A program made the translations under genes and the position numbers. A DNA stretch of 64,000 nt. Source: VRUE01 sp963716735 (GTDB lineage: Bacteria > Actinomycetota > Thermoleophilia > Solirubrobacterales > 70-9). The stretch lies in NCBI GenBank assembly GCA_963716735.1, contig OY970321.1:558001-622000 (forward strand). The letters are read 5' to 3'. Position 1 is the first letter of the stretch. Each line of letters opens with the position of its first letter. The notes under the pieces are model-generated. The model did no database searches, was not told the DNA's origin, and saw only the letters and a program-made list of their open reading frames with translations. Below are positions 41,149 to 51,599 of this stretch, piece by piece.

Positions 41149-41814
41149 CTACAGCAGCTTCTCGAGGCCAACCGTAAAGCGGTCGGGTAGCTCGGCGACC
41201 CTGCGCACCGCAAGCACGACGCCGGGCATGAAGGAGACGCGGTCGATCGAGTCATGGCGCAGCGCCAGGGTCTGCCCCTCGCCACCGAAGATCACTTCCT
41301 GGTGGGCGACCAAGCCGGGCAGACGCACCGAGTGGATCGGCTCGTGGACGTTTCCTCCGGCCGCGTCGATCAACTCGGCCGTGCGCTTCGCGGTGCCGGA
41401 CGGGGCGTCGAGCTTGCGGTCGTGATGGAGCTCGACGATCTCGCACTCGGGCATGTGCTTGGCGATCTCCTGCGAAACCTCCATCAGCAGGACCGCGCCG
41501 ATCGCGAAGTTGGGGGCGACGAAGCAATTGGCTTTGCCGGCTTCGGCGGCGGACTTCAGCGCCCCCATGTCGAAGCCGGTGGTTCCGAGGACGACGTGGA
41601 CGCCGGCCTCGAGGCAAAGCTTGGCGTTGCCGAGCGCGGTGTCCGGGGTGGTGAAGTCAACGACGACGTCGACGTCGCCGAGGACGTTCTCGAGCTCGAC
41701 GCCAAGGGCAGGATCGACCTTGGCGGCCAGCTCCATCCCATCAGCGGCCTCGACCGCCTCGCAGACGGTCTGCCCCATGCGACCGGCCGCGCCCGAAGCA
41801 CCGACTCGGATCAC
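41149..41814 (-). CDS. dapB: 4-hydroxy-tetrahydrodipicolinate reductase
   Basis: 221 residues from GTG 41814, overlapping the peptidase stop (GTGA). NAD(P)-binding GASGAAGRMGQ, VVVDFTTPDTAL, VLGTTGF, APNFAIGAVLLMEV and the catalytic HHDRKLDAPSGTA (His, Lys) are all present. The protein is shorter than most DapB (about 240-270), mainly in the N-terminal half. It reduces hydroxy-tetrahydrodipicolinate to tetrahydrodipicolinate in lysine/DAP synthesis. Confidence 0.93.
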   Translation of the reverse strand: MIRVGASGAAGRMGQTVCEAVEAADGMELAAKVDPALGVELENVLGDVDVVVDFTTPDTALGNAKLCLEAGVHVVLGTTGFDMGALKSAAEAGKANCFVAPNFAIGAVLLMEVSQEIAKHMPECEIVELHHDRKLDAPSGTAKRTAELIDAAGGNVHEPIHSVRLPGLVAHQEVIFGGEGQTLALRHDSIDRVSFMPGVVLAVRRVAELPDRFTVGLEKLL

Positions 41815-43082
41815 GCTGCAGCCAGCTCTTCGCTGACCGGGGCAAGAGCCTTGCGGAAGCAGTCCTCGTCGCGGCCGACGCAAGCGGCCGAAAGTCGCTC
41901 GGCGCCGTAGAGCTCACCGGCTAGCTCGCTCAGCTCTTCAACCGTCACCGCGTCGACCTTGGCGAGCATCTCGTCGAGGCTGTCGATCGGCAGATCGAAC
42001 AGCGTCGCCCGCGAGATCCGCGACATCCGCGCCGCGGTCGACTCGGAAGAGAGGACGAGGCGACCCTTGACGTTCTCCTTCGCCCGCGTCAGCTCGTCGG
42101 CGGAGACCGGCTCGGAGCGCAGCCGCTCCAACTCGGCGCCGATCACCGCGCAGGCTTCCTCGACGTTGTCCTCGCGGGTGCCGACGTAAGTCGCGACCAG
42201 GCCCGAGTCGGTGTACTGCTCGTTGTAGGAGCCGACGGAGTAGGCGAGGCCGCGCTTCTCGCGCACCTCACGGAAGAGCCGCGAGGAGGTCGAGCCACCG
42301 AAGATCGAGTCGAGCACGGCGAGCCCGTAACGGCGTTCGTCATCGCGGACGATTCCGGTCGCACCGAAGCAGATGTGGTACTGCTCGGTGTCCTTCGGAT
42401 AGAAGCGCAGCCGCGACTCGGCGGATGCGGCTACGGCCGTCGCGCCGTCACCCCCGGAGGGTGGAGAGACCAGCCGCTCGGCAAGGGCGACGATCCGCTC
42501 GTGATCGAGGTGCCCGGCGGCGCCGACGACCACGTTGGCACCGGTATAGCGGGCGCCGCGATAGGCCTCGATGTCAGGGACCGGGATCGAGGAGATGACC
42601 TCGGCCTCGCCGAGCACCCGGCGGCCCAACGGGTGCTCACCGAAGACAGCGCCGGCGAGGATGTCGTGGACCCGGTCCTGAGGCTCGTCCTCGTACATCG
42701 CGATCTCCTCCAGCACGACGTCGCGCTCGGAGTCGATTTCCGGATAGGTCGGCGCCAGCAGCATCTCCGCCAGCAGGTCGAAGACCTCGTCGGTGTGCTC
42801 GTCGAGGAAGCGGGCATGGAGATGGGTGGTCTCCTTGCCGGTTGCCGCGTTGACCGATGCTCCAAGCCCGTCGAAGAGCTCGGAGATCTCGATCGCCGAG
42901 TAGCGCGCGGTGCCCTTGAAGAGCAGGTGCTCGAGAAAGTGCGAGACGCCCGCCTGGGCCGGGGTCTCGTTTCGCGAGCCGGTGCGAACCCAGAGCCCGA
43001 GCGCCACGGAGCGGACCGAGGGAACCTCCTCGGTCACGACCCGGACGCCCGAGCCGAGCTCGGTTAGCTGAGCAGCGCTCAA
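41811..43082 (-). CDS. M16-family zinc metallopeptidase
   Basis: 423 residues. The inverted zinc motif HFLEH (about 48-52, in AGVSHFLEHLLFKGT) is followed by the third ligand region VLEEIAMYEDEPQD, then the second half-domain RGLAYSVGSYNEQYTDSGLVATYVG. This is the typical processing-peptidase-like protein encoded next to pnp in many bacteria. The substrate is unknown, probably short peptides. It begins 3 bp after pnp and overlaps dapB. Confidence 0.92.
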   Translation of the reverse strand: MSAAQLTELGSGVRVVTEEVPSVRSVALGLWVRTGSRNETPAQAGVSHFLEHLLFKGTARYSAIEISELFDGLGASVNAATGKETTHLHARFLDEHTDEVFDLLAEMLLAPTYPEIDSERDVVLEEIAMYEDEPQDRVHDILAGAVFGEHPLGRRVLGEAEVISSIPVPDIEAYRGARYTGANVVVGAAGHLDHERIVALAERLVSPPSGGDGATAVAASAESRLRFYPKDTEQYHICFGATGIVRDDERRYGLAVLDSIFGGSTSSRLFREVREKRGLAYSVGSYNEQYTDSGLVATYVGTREDNVEEACAVIGAELERLRSEPVSADELTRAKENVKGRLVLSSESTAARMSRISRATLFDLPIDSLDEMLAKVDAVTVEELSELAGELYGAERLSAACVGRDEDCFRKALAPVSEELAAA

Positions 43083-43085
43083 GGG

Positions 43086-45332
<2,247 letters not shown>

Positions 45333-45395
45333 TTAGTTTTCCTACCTCCGGCCGCCCGGATGACGGCCATCTGCATTCAGAACTCTCGTTCTCTT

Positions 45396-45791
45396 TCAGC
45401 TGGGAGAGTACATGGCCGGCGTTCCGATGACTCCCGCGCGGATGCCGGATTCGAAATCGCGGCGAACCCGGGCCGCCACCCCCTCGGAGCGCCGGTCGGC
45501 CTCGAAGCGCCCCAGGTCGAGACCCATTTGCTCGACACGCTCCCAGAGGTGCGGATCGTCGATCCGACCGCGATCCGCGTAGAGCGAGTCGACCATCTCG
45601 AAAAAACGGCCCTGGCCACCCGCCGCCTCGGCCGCGGCATGCAGCGCCGGTGCCCGTGGGTGCTTGCTGGTAACCGGGAAATGACGAAAGACGACTCGCG
45701 CGCGTCGCTCGCAGATCTCCTCCCACGCCGCCGCGCAGTGCGGGCAACCGAGATCGGCGTAGACGATCAAGGTCTCGCCCTCGCCGCGCAC
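45396..45791 (-). CDS. DsbA/thioredoxin-like protein, possibly degraded at both ends
   Basis: 131 residues from GTG 45791. The active site CPHC is in VYADLGCPHCAAAWEE, and the cis-Pro motif IGTPAMY lies only 6 residues before the stop. Family members normally continue for another strand and helix. Upstream of the GTG the frame reads AAVPPVGPEDH, which looks like the usual DsbA lead-in, but an in-frame stop comes before any ATG/GTG/TTG. So either an unusual start is used or the gene is decaying. No signal peptide; if active it would be cytosolic. It follows the peroxiredoxin gene by 43 bp. Confidence 0.6.
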   Translation of the reverse strand: MRGEGETLIVYADLGCPHCAAAWEEICERRARVVFRHFPVTSKHPRAPALHAAAEAAGGQGRFFEMVDSLYADRGRIDDPHLWERVEQMGLDLGRFEADRRSEGVAARVRRDFESGIRAGVIGTPAMYSPS

Positions 45792-45834
45792 GTGATCCTC
45801 CGGGCCGACCGGAGGTACGGCGGCGCTGGTCAGA

Positions 45835-46302
45835 TCAGGCGTCAGACTCGACGGTCTCCAGGGCGTCGAAGATCACGTTCGCGCCGGGAATCTCCAGCGG
45901 CGTCGGTGACTCGTGCACCCACTCGACGGCGCCCTCCTCGTCGATCAGGACGAGAGAGCGGTTGGCGTGTCCGACCTGCTCGATGTAGGCGCCATAGGCG
46001 CGGGCAACCTCGCCCTTGGGCTCGAAGTCGGCGAGCAGTGGCGTGTCGATCCCCAGCTTTTCCTGGAAGGCCTTGTGTGCCCAGGAGTGGTCGACGCTGA
46101 TCCCGACCAGCTCGACCCCTTGCTCGGCGATCTGCGGCTTGACCTCCTGGTAGATCGAGAGCTGGTCAGAGCAGACCGGGCTGAAGTCCTGTGGGTAGAA
46201 GACGAGGAGCACCTTGCGACCGCGGTAGTCGGAGAGCGAGACCCTTTTGCCGTCCTGGTCGCGCAGGGTGAACTCGGGCGCGGGCTCCCCCGCGGCGATC
46301 AT
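45835..46302 (-). CDS. peroxiredoxin (1-Cys, AhpC/TSA family)
   Basis: 155 residues. Peroxidatic Cys44 is in VFYPQDFSPVCSDQL; the substrate-binding region includes GISVDHSWAHKAF and LLADFEPKGEVARAYG. This is the only cysteine in the protein, so it must use an external thiol for recycling, as in AhpE-type enzymes. The neighbouring CPHC thioredoxin-like protein would be a natural partner (inference). The start overlaps the rpsO stop (ATGA). Confidence 0.9.
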   Translation of the reverse strand: MIAAGEPAPEFTLRDQDGKRVSLSDYRGRKVLLVFYPQDFSPVCSDQLSIYQEVKPQIAEQGVELVGISVDHSWAHKAFQEKLGIDTPLLADFEPKGEVARAYGAYIEQVGHANRSLVLIDEEGAVEWVHESPTPLEIPGANVIFDALETVESDA

Positions 46303-46568
46303 CGTCGCAAGCCGAGATCGGCGACCAATGCGCGGTAGCGCTCGAGGTCGGTGCGCTCCAGGTAGCGGAGCATGCGGCGGCGCTTGCCGACCAGCATCAG
46401 CAGCCCGCGGCGCGAGTGATGGTCCTTGGCGTGCCCACGGAGGTGCTCGGTGAGCTCGTTGATCCGCTCGGTGAGCAGCGCGACCTGGACCTCGGCAGAG
46501 CCGGTGTCGCCGTCAGCGCGGCCGTACTTGCCGATCAGCTCAGTCTTCTTCTCCTTGGCGAGGCTCAT
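46299..46568 (-). CDS. rpsO: ribosomal protein S15
   Basis: 89 residues, standard size. The sequence contains DTGSAEVQVALLTERINELTEHLRGHAKDHHSRRGLLMLVGKRRRMLRYLE in consecutive helices, the universal S15 pattern that binds the 16S rRNA three-way junction. It overlaps ribF and peroxiredoxin by ATGA on both sides. The usual rpsO-pnp adjacency is interrupted here by the peroxiredoxin and DsbA-like genes. Confidence 0.96.
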   Translation of the reverse strand: MSLAKEKKTELIGKYGRADGDTGSAEVQVALLTERINELTEHLRGHAKDHHSRRGLLMLVGKRRRMLRYLERTDLERYRALVADLGLRR

Positions 46569-47458
46569 GATGCGCCGGTGAAGCTAGCACAGACCCGCTT
46601 CGCGTCCTCGACGTCGATTCGCATCTGGGCGATCAGATCCTCGACGCCGGCAAAGCGCTTCTCGCCGCGCAGTCGCTCGACGAAGGCGACGCGCAGAGTC
46701 CGCCCGTAGAGATCTTCGTCGCGATCGATCAGGTAGGTCTCGATCAACACCCCGCGGCCGCTGTCGAAAGTCGGCCGCACACCGACGTTGACGGCGGCGG
46801 GAACCCCGTCGGCAAAGGCGGCGAAGACGCCGTGGCCGGGGATCAGGAGCCGGTCGTCGGGAACGATGTTGGCGGTCGGGAAACCGAGCTCGCGGCCGCG
46901 CTGGTCGCCCTCCACCACGGTTCCCTCGACCATGAACGGGGCGCCGAGGCAGTGTCGCGCACGCTCCATGTCCCCGGCGGCTACCAAAGCTCGTATCCGC
47001 GTCGAGGAGACCGTCTCGCCGTCGACCTCGACCAGCGGCACCACCCGGGTCTCGAACTCGGTGCGGGCGGCGAGCATCGCCGGGTCCCCTTTTGCCTTGG
47101 CGCCAAAACGGAAGTTCTCCCCGACTGAGACCTTCTCAGCCCGTAGCTTCTCGATCAACACGTGCTCGATGAAATCCTCGGCGGAACGCTTGGCGAACTC
47201 GGCGTCGAAGGGGATGACGACCAGCTCGCGCACACCGAGGCCCTCGATCACGTCGCGCTTGACGCCGAAGGGCATGATCAATTTCGGCAGCGCCGCCGGA
47301 TGGATCACCTCGAGCGGATGCGGGTCGAAGGTGAGCACGGTGTCGGCCCCCTCGATCACCGCCAGGTGACCGCGGTGGACGCCGTCGAAGGTGCCGATCG
47401 CGACGTGCCGCACCCGCGAATCGGCGTCGGGCAGACTGGTGACGACGATGTTCGCCAT
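46565..47458 (-). CDS. ribF: bifunctional riboflavin kinase/FAD synthetase
   Basis: 297 residues from ATG 47458, overlapping the truB stop (TGATG). The N-terminal nucleotidyltransferase domain has AIGTFDGVHRGHLAVI and, later, VSSTRIRALVAAGD. The C-terminal flavokinase domain carries GELGFPTANI-type RELGFPTANIVPDD, then HGVFAAFADGVPAAVNVGVRPTF and LIETYLID (catalytic Glu). It makes FMN and FAD from riboflavin. The frame is open further upstream in truB but without family match. Confidence 0.93.
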   Translation of the reverse strand: MANIVVTSLPDADSRVRHVAIGTFDGVHRGHLAVIEGADTVLTFDPHPLEVIHPAALPKLIMPFGVKRDVIEGLGVRELVVIPFDAEFAKRSAEDFIEHVLIEKLRAEKVSVGENFRFGAKAKGDPAMLAARTEFETRVVPLVEVDGETVSSTRIRALVAAGDMERARHCLGAPFMVEGTVVEGDQRGRELGFPTANIVPDDRLLIPGHGVFAAFADGVPAAVNVGVRPTFDSGRGVLIETYLIDRDEDLYGRTLRVAFVERLRGEKRFAGVEDLIAQMRIDVEDAKRVCASFTGAS

Positions 47459-48090
47459 CACCTGAGCGCCTCCGCCGCGGCGGGAATCAGCTCGCCGATG
47501 CGCTCGACGCTGACCTCTTCCCCTGCGTGCTCCACCTGAAACGGGCCGATCGCCGTGCGGCGAAGCTCGGAGCAATAAGCGTCCCCGAGGGTCTCGACCA
47601 GGGTGCGCACATAGGTCCCGCTGGAGCATTCGACCTCATAGCGGGCACTCTCGGCGTCGTGCTCGAGCAGCTCGGCTCGGTAGACCTCGACGTCGCGGGG
47701 CGGGGTCGCCACCGACTCGCCTCGATGGGCTTTGCGGTAGAGCCGCTCGCCACCGACTCGCACTGCCGAGGTCATCGGCACATGCTGGCGCACCGTGCCG
47801 GTCGGCAGCTCGAGCCCTTTCGGCGCCCTGCCGGTCTCGGTCAACTCGCCTTCCGGATCGCCGCTGGTCGAGCGCCAACCGAGCCGAGCCGTCGCCAGAT
47901 AGGTCTTCGGCAGCTCGACCAGAAAGCGCTGCACGCGAGTCGCGCCGTCGAGCAGAACCAGCAGCAGTCCCGTGGCGAAAGGGTCGAGCGTGCCGGCATG
48001 CCCCGCCTTGCATTCGCGCTCGCGACGAACCTGCCTCACCAAGTCGTGGGAGGTGATTCCCGCGGGCTTGTCGCAGAGCAGAACCGTCAA
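47458..48090 (-). CDS. truB: tRNA pseudouridine(55) synthase, short form
   Basis: 210 residues from a TTG that overlaps the nrnA stop (TTGA). Core motifs: LLCDKPAGITSHDLV, GHAGTLDPFATGLLLV with catalytic Asp, RYEVECSSGTYVRTLVETLG. TruB usually has about 290-310 residues with a C-terminal PUA or PUA-like domain; here the protein stops after the catalytic domain (ending IGELIPAAAEALR). It isomerises U55 in the T-loop of tRNAs. A truncated C-terminus may be lineage-specific. Confidence 0.9.
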   Translation of the reverse strand: MTVLLCDKPAGITSHDLVRQVRRERECKAGHAGTLDPFATGLLLVLLDGATRVQRFLVELPKTYLATARLGWRSTSGDPEGELTETGRAPKGLELPTGTVRQHVPMTSAVRVGGERLYRKAHRGESVATPPRDVEVYRAELLEHDAESARYEVECSSGTYVRTLVETLGDAYCSELRRTAIGPFQVEHAGEEVSVERIGELIPAAAEALR

Positions 48091-49091
48091 GGATCGAGTT
48101 GCCGGGAGACCTCGCCGCAGAGGAAGGAGACCAGCGCCTCCAACTCGAGGTCGGTGGAGAAGCCGGCGGCTCGCTTGTGACCGCCGCCGCCGTTCACCCG
48201 GGCAATCGCGGAGACGTCGACCTCGCCATCGCTGGAGCGCAGGCTCACCTTGCGGGCAGCGCGACCGCGGTCGCCGAGGTCGCGGATCAGCGCCGCGACG
48301 CGGGCACCCTCGACCGAGCGCAGGTGGTCGATGATCCCCTCGGTCATCTCCTCGCCGGCGCCACTCGCCTCGTAATCGGCGGCGGAGATGTAGGCAAGAA
48401 CCAGCCTGCCCTTGCAATGGTGTTGGATCCCATCCAGGGCGCGTGAGAGCAAGCGCAGCTTCTCGAGCGGCACGTGCTCGTAGAGGCGGCGATAGGTCTC
48501 GTCGACGTCGACGCCGGCTTCGATCAGATCGGCGGCGATCCGATGGGTGCGCGCATTGGTGTTCTCGTACATGAACTTGCCGGTATCGGTAACCAGGCCA
48601 ACGTAGAGCGCGGCGGCCATCTCCGGAGTGATCTCGACCCCGAGCAGAACCGCCAGCTCGTAGACGATCTCGGCCGTGCAGGAAGCGTCTACCTCGACCA
48701 GGTTGACGTCGCCGAAGAGCGTGTTGTCGTGATGGTGGTCGATGTTGATCGTGAAGACCCCGTCCGCCGAGAGGAAGTCGACCGGCATGCGGTCGATGTT
48801 GCCGCAGTCGAGGAAGATCGCCGCACGGTCCGCCATGTCGGCCGGGGCCTCGTGGAAGACCTCCTCCAGCGGCAGGAAGCGGTACTCGATCGGCAGCGGG
48901 AACTCCTTGGCGGCAAGAAACATCACCGAGTCCTTGCCCAGCTGTCTGAGCAGGTGGTGCATGCCGAGCAGCGAGCCGAGTGCGTCGCCGTCGGGCCCCT
49001 CGTGGGCGGTAAGCAGGAAGCGCTCGCGACTGCGGATCTCGCCGGCTACGCGCTCGATCGCGGTAGCGCCGATGTCGGTGGTCTCGCTCAT
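48087..49091 (-). CDS. nrnA: DHH/DHHA1 phosphoesterase (NrnA-like oligoribonuclease)
   Basis: 334 residues. The DHH domain has HEGPDGDALGSLLGMHHLL (metal-binding Asp), FLDCGNID and the signature INIDHHHDN. The DHHA1 domain has the substrate-binding GGGGHKRAAGFS near the C-terminus. It degrades nanoRNAs and pAp in the cytosol. It sits between rbfA and truB as in many Gram-positive bacteria, with ATGA/TTGA couplings on both sides. Confidence 0.93.
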   Translation of the reverse strand: MSETTDIGATAIERVAGEIRSRERFLLTAHEGPDGDALGSLLGMHHLLRQLGKDSVMFLAAKEFPLPIEYRFLPLEEVFHEAPADMADRAAIFLDCGNIDRMPVDFLSADGVFTINIDHHHDNTLFGDVNLVEVDASCTAEIVYELAVLLGVEITPEMAAALYVGLVTDTGKFMYENTNARTHRIAADLIEAGVDVDETYRRLYEHVPLEKLRLLSRALDGIQHHCKGRLVLAYISAADYEASGAGEEMTEGIIDHLRSVEGARVAALIRDLGDRGRAARKVSLRSSDGEVDVSAIARVNGGGGHKRAAGFSTDLELEALVSFLCGEVSRQLDP

Positions 49092-49429
49092 TCCTCGTCC
49101 TCATCGAGCAGTTGGGAGATTCTCATCCCCTGCTCGACCGTGGGGTCGTAGTGGAAAGACAGGGTAGGAGTGCGCTTCATCCTGGTCTCGGCGGCGATCT
49201 TCGCCTGCAGCACGCCGTGAGAGGAGCGCAGCCCGGTGAGCGCCTCCTCGCGAGCATCCTCGTCGCCGAGCACGCTGACGTGCACCTTGGCGCTGCGGAG
49301 GTCTGGGCTGGTCTCGACCGAGGTCACGGTGACGAAGCCGATCCGGGGATCGCTTAATTCGGTGGTTATAGCTGCGCCGATCACCTCGCGGAGCACCTCG
49401 TTGATACGGCGCATGCGAGGCGTCGCCAT
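49088..49429 (-). CDS. rbfA: ribosome-binding factor A
   Basis: 113 residues from ATG 49429, one base after the infB stop. The KH-like fold is shown by MRRINEVLREVIGAAITTELSDPRIGFVTVTSVETSPDLRSAKVHVSVLGD in successive elements and the terminal LSFHYDPTVEQGMRISQLL. It assists late 16S rRNA 5'-end maturation on the 30S subunit. Standard length and position in the nusA-infB cluster. Confidence 0.94.
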   Translation of the reverse strand: MATPRMRRINEVLREVIGAAITTELSDPRIGFVTVTSVETSPDLRSAKVHVSVLGDEDAREEALTGLRSSHGVLQAKIAAETRMKRTPTLSFHYDPTVEQGMRISQLLDEDEE

Positions 49430-49430
49430 C

Positions 49431-51599
49431 CTAGTCCAGCGTCTGCTCGACCTGCTTGGTCTTGTAGAACTCGAGCACGTCGCCCTCCTTGACGTCGGCG
49501 TAGCCGTCGAGCACGATGCCGCACTCCTGGCCCTCCTCGACCTCCTGGACGTTGTCTTTGAAGCGACGCAGGGAGCCGAGTTTGCCATCCCAGATGACCG
49601 TGCCCTCGCGGATCAGGCGGACGTTGGCGTCGCGGGCGACCTTGCCCTCGTTGACGATGCAACCCGCGATGCGGCCGACTTTGGAGGCCTTGAAGGTCTG
49701 TTTGACCTCGGCCTCGCCGAGCGTCTCCTCGACCTCGACTGCCTCCAGCAGGCCCTCCATCGCGTTGCGCAGGTCTTCGGTGATTTTGTAGATGACCGAG
49801 TAGGTGCGGACGTCGACGCCCTCGCGCTCGGCGGCTTTGCGGGCGTCGGCGAGCGGGCGGACGTTGAAGCCGATCACGATCGCTTCGGAGGCTGAGGCCA
49901 GCATCACGTCGGACTCGTTGATGCCGCCGGTCTGCGAGTGGATGATGTTGATCCCGACCTGCTCCTGCGGGACTTTGGCGATCTCGTCCTGGAGAGCCTC
50001 GAGCGAGCCGGCGACGTCGGCCTTGAGCACGATGTTGAGCTCCTTGATGTCCCCTGCCTGGGCGCGCGAGAAGACCTCCTCGAGGCTGACCTTGCGCGCC
50101 TGGCGGCGGGCCAAGGCCTCGGTCTTGAGGCGGTTGCCACGCTCCTGGGCGAGCTGGCGGGCGCGGCGGTCGTTCTCGACTACGCGCACGTGTTCGCCGG
50201 CCTCGCAGACCCCGTCGAAGCCGAGCACCTCGACCGGCATGCCCGGACCGGCCTCCTCGACGCGCTCGCCGGTGAAGTCGTGCATCGCGCGCACCCGTCC
50301 CCACTGCGCGCCGCCGACCAGCGAGTCGCCCACGGCGAGCGTGCCGCGCTGAACCAGGATCGTGACGACGGGACCGCGGCCGGGATCCAGCTGGGACTCG
50401 ACCACCGTTCCGGAAGCCGGCGCATCCGGGTTGGCGCCCAACTCCTCCAGCTCGGAGACGAGCAGGATCATGTCGAGCAGGTTGCCAAGGCCCTCATGGG
50501 TCCTGGCCGAGACGTCGCAGTAGACCGTCTCGCCTCCCCAGTCCTCCGGCGTCAGTTCGTCGGCGGCGAGCTCATTGCGGACCCGGTCCGGCTGCGCCCC
50601 CTCTTTGTCGATCTTGTTGACGGCGATCAGGATCGGCACGTCGGCGGCGCGAGCGTGGTCGATCGCCTCTTTGGTCTGCGGCATGACCCCGTCGTCGGCG
50701 GCGACCACGACGACCGCGATGTCGGTGACCTTGGCGCCACGCGCACGCATCGCCGTGAAGGCGGCGTGGCCCGGCGTGTCGAGGAAGGTGATGGTCTTGT
50801 CCTCGTGGTGGACCTGGTAGGCACCGATGTGCTGGGTGATCCCCCCGGCCTCGCCGGCGGCGACCTCGGTCTCGCGGATCGCGTCCAGCAGCGAGGTCTT
50901 GCCGTGGTCGACGTGGCCCATGATCGTGACCACCGGCGGGCGGTCCACGAGGCTCTCCTCGGCGTCCTCGAATTCGGGCGCCTCGGGCTCCTCCTCGGCA
51001 GCGGTGACGATTTCGATCTTGCGGTCGTACTCATCGGCGATCGCCTTGATCGACTCGTCGGTGAGGGTCTGGGTGAGGGTCGCCATCTCCCCCATCATCA
51101 TCAGCTTCTTGATCACCTCGGCGCTGCCGAGGCCGAGCAGCTCGGCGACCTCACGTACGGTCGCTCCGGAGTTGACCCTGGTCGCCTCGGGCTCAGCCGG
51201 CTCCTCGGTCCTGACCGGCGGCTCCTCGAGCAGCGGCCGGCGGCGCCTGCCACCGCGCCGTCGCGGCGGGCGCTGCGGCGGCGGTCCGCCCATCTGGTCG
51301 CGTCGCGCGGCCTGGGAATCGATCACCACGCGGCGTTTCTTCGCCGACCCGGCCGGTTTTTTCGCCGCCGGCGCGGGTTTGGCTGGCTCCTGTGAGGGCG
51401 CTGCGGGTTTGACCTCGGCCTTCGGCTGGCCTTTAGCCGCCGTCGCACCGTTGCCGGAAAGCGCTTTCAGCGCATCGGCCTCCTCGACGCTCGAAGCCGC
51501 CGCCTTCGCCTCCACGCCCGCTTTCTTCAGCGCAGCGAGCAGCTCTTTGCTGCTCAGCCCCTGAGCTTTCGCTATCTCGTGGACGCGCTTCTTAGCCAC
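49431..51599 (-). CDS. infB: translation initiation factor IF-2
   Basis: 722 residues. The short N-terminal IF2-N domain (KRVHEIAKAQGLSSKELLAALKKAG) is followed by an Ala/Lys/Pro-rich linker (about 55-130) and a second IF2-N-like domain. The G domain has IMGHVDHGKTSLLDAI, DTPGHAAF and NKIDK. Domains II-IV end with RRFKDNVQEVEEGQECGIVLDGY. It places initiator tRNA on the ribosome with GTP. The linker is compact compared with other actinobacterial IF-2. Confidence 0.96.
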   Translation of the reverse strand: MAKKRVHEIAKAQGLSSKELLAALKKAGVEAKAAASSVEEADALKALSGNGATAAKGQPKAEVKPAAPSQEPAKPAPAAKKPAGSAKKRRVVIDSQAARRDQMGGPPPQRPPRRRGGRRRRPLLEEPPVRTEEPAEPEATRVNSGATVREVAELLGLGSAEVIKKLMMMGEMATLTQTLTDESIKAIADEYDRKIEIVTAAEEEPEAPEFEDAEESLVDRPPVVTIMGHVDHGKTSLLDAIRETEVAAGEAGGITQHIGAYQVHHEDKTITFLDTPGHAAFTAMRARGAKVTDIAVVVVAADDGVMPQTKEAIDHARAADVPILIAVNKIDKEGAQPDRVRNELAADELTPEDWGGETVYCDVSARTHEGLGNLLDMILLVSELEELGANPDAPASGTVVESQLDPGRGPVVTILVQRGTLAVGDSLVGGAQWGRVRAMHDFTGERVEEAGPGMPVEVLGFDGVCEAGEHVRVVENDRRARQLAQERGNRLKTEALARRQARKVSLEEVFSRAQAGDIKELNIVLKADVAGSLEALQDEIAKVPQEQVGINIIHSQTGGINESDVMLASASEAIVIGFNVRPLADARKAAEREGVDVRTYSVIYKITEDLRNAMEGLLEAVEVEETLGEAEVKQTFKASKVGRIAGCIVNEGKVARDANVRLIREGTVIWDGKLGSLRRFKDNVQEVEEGQECGIVLDGYADVKEGDVLEFYKTKQVEQTLD

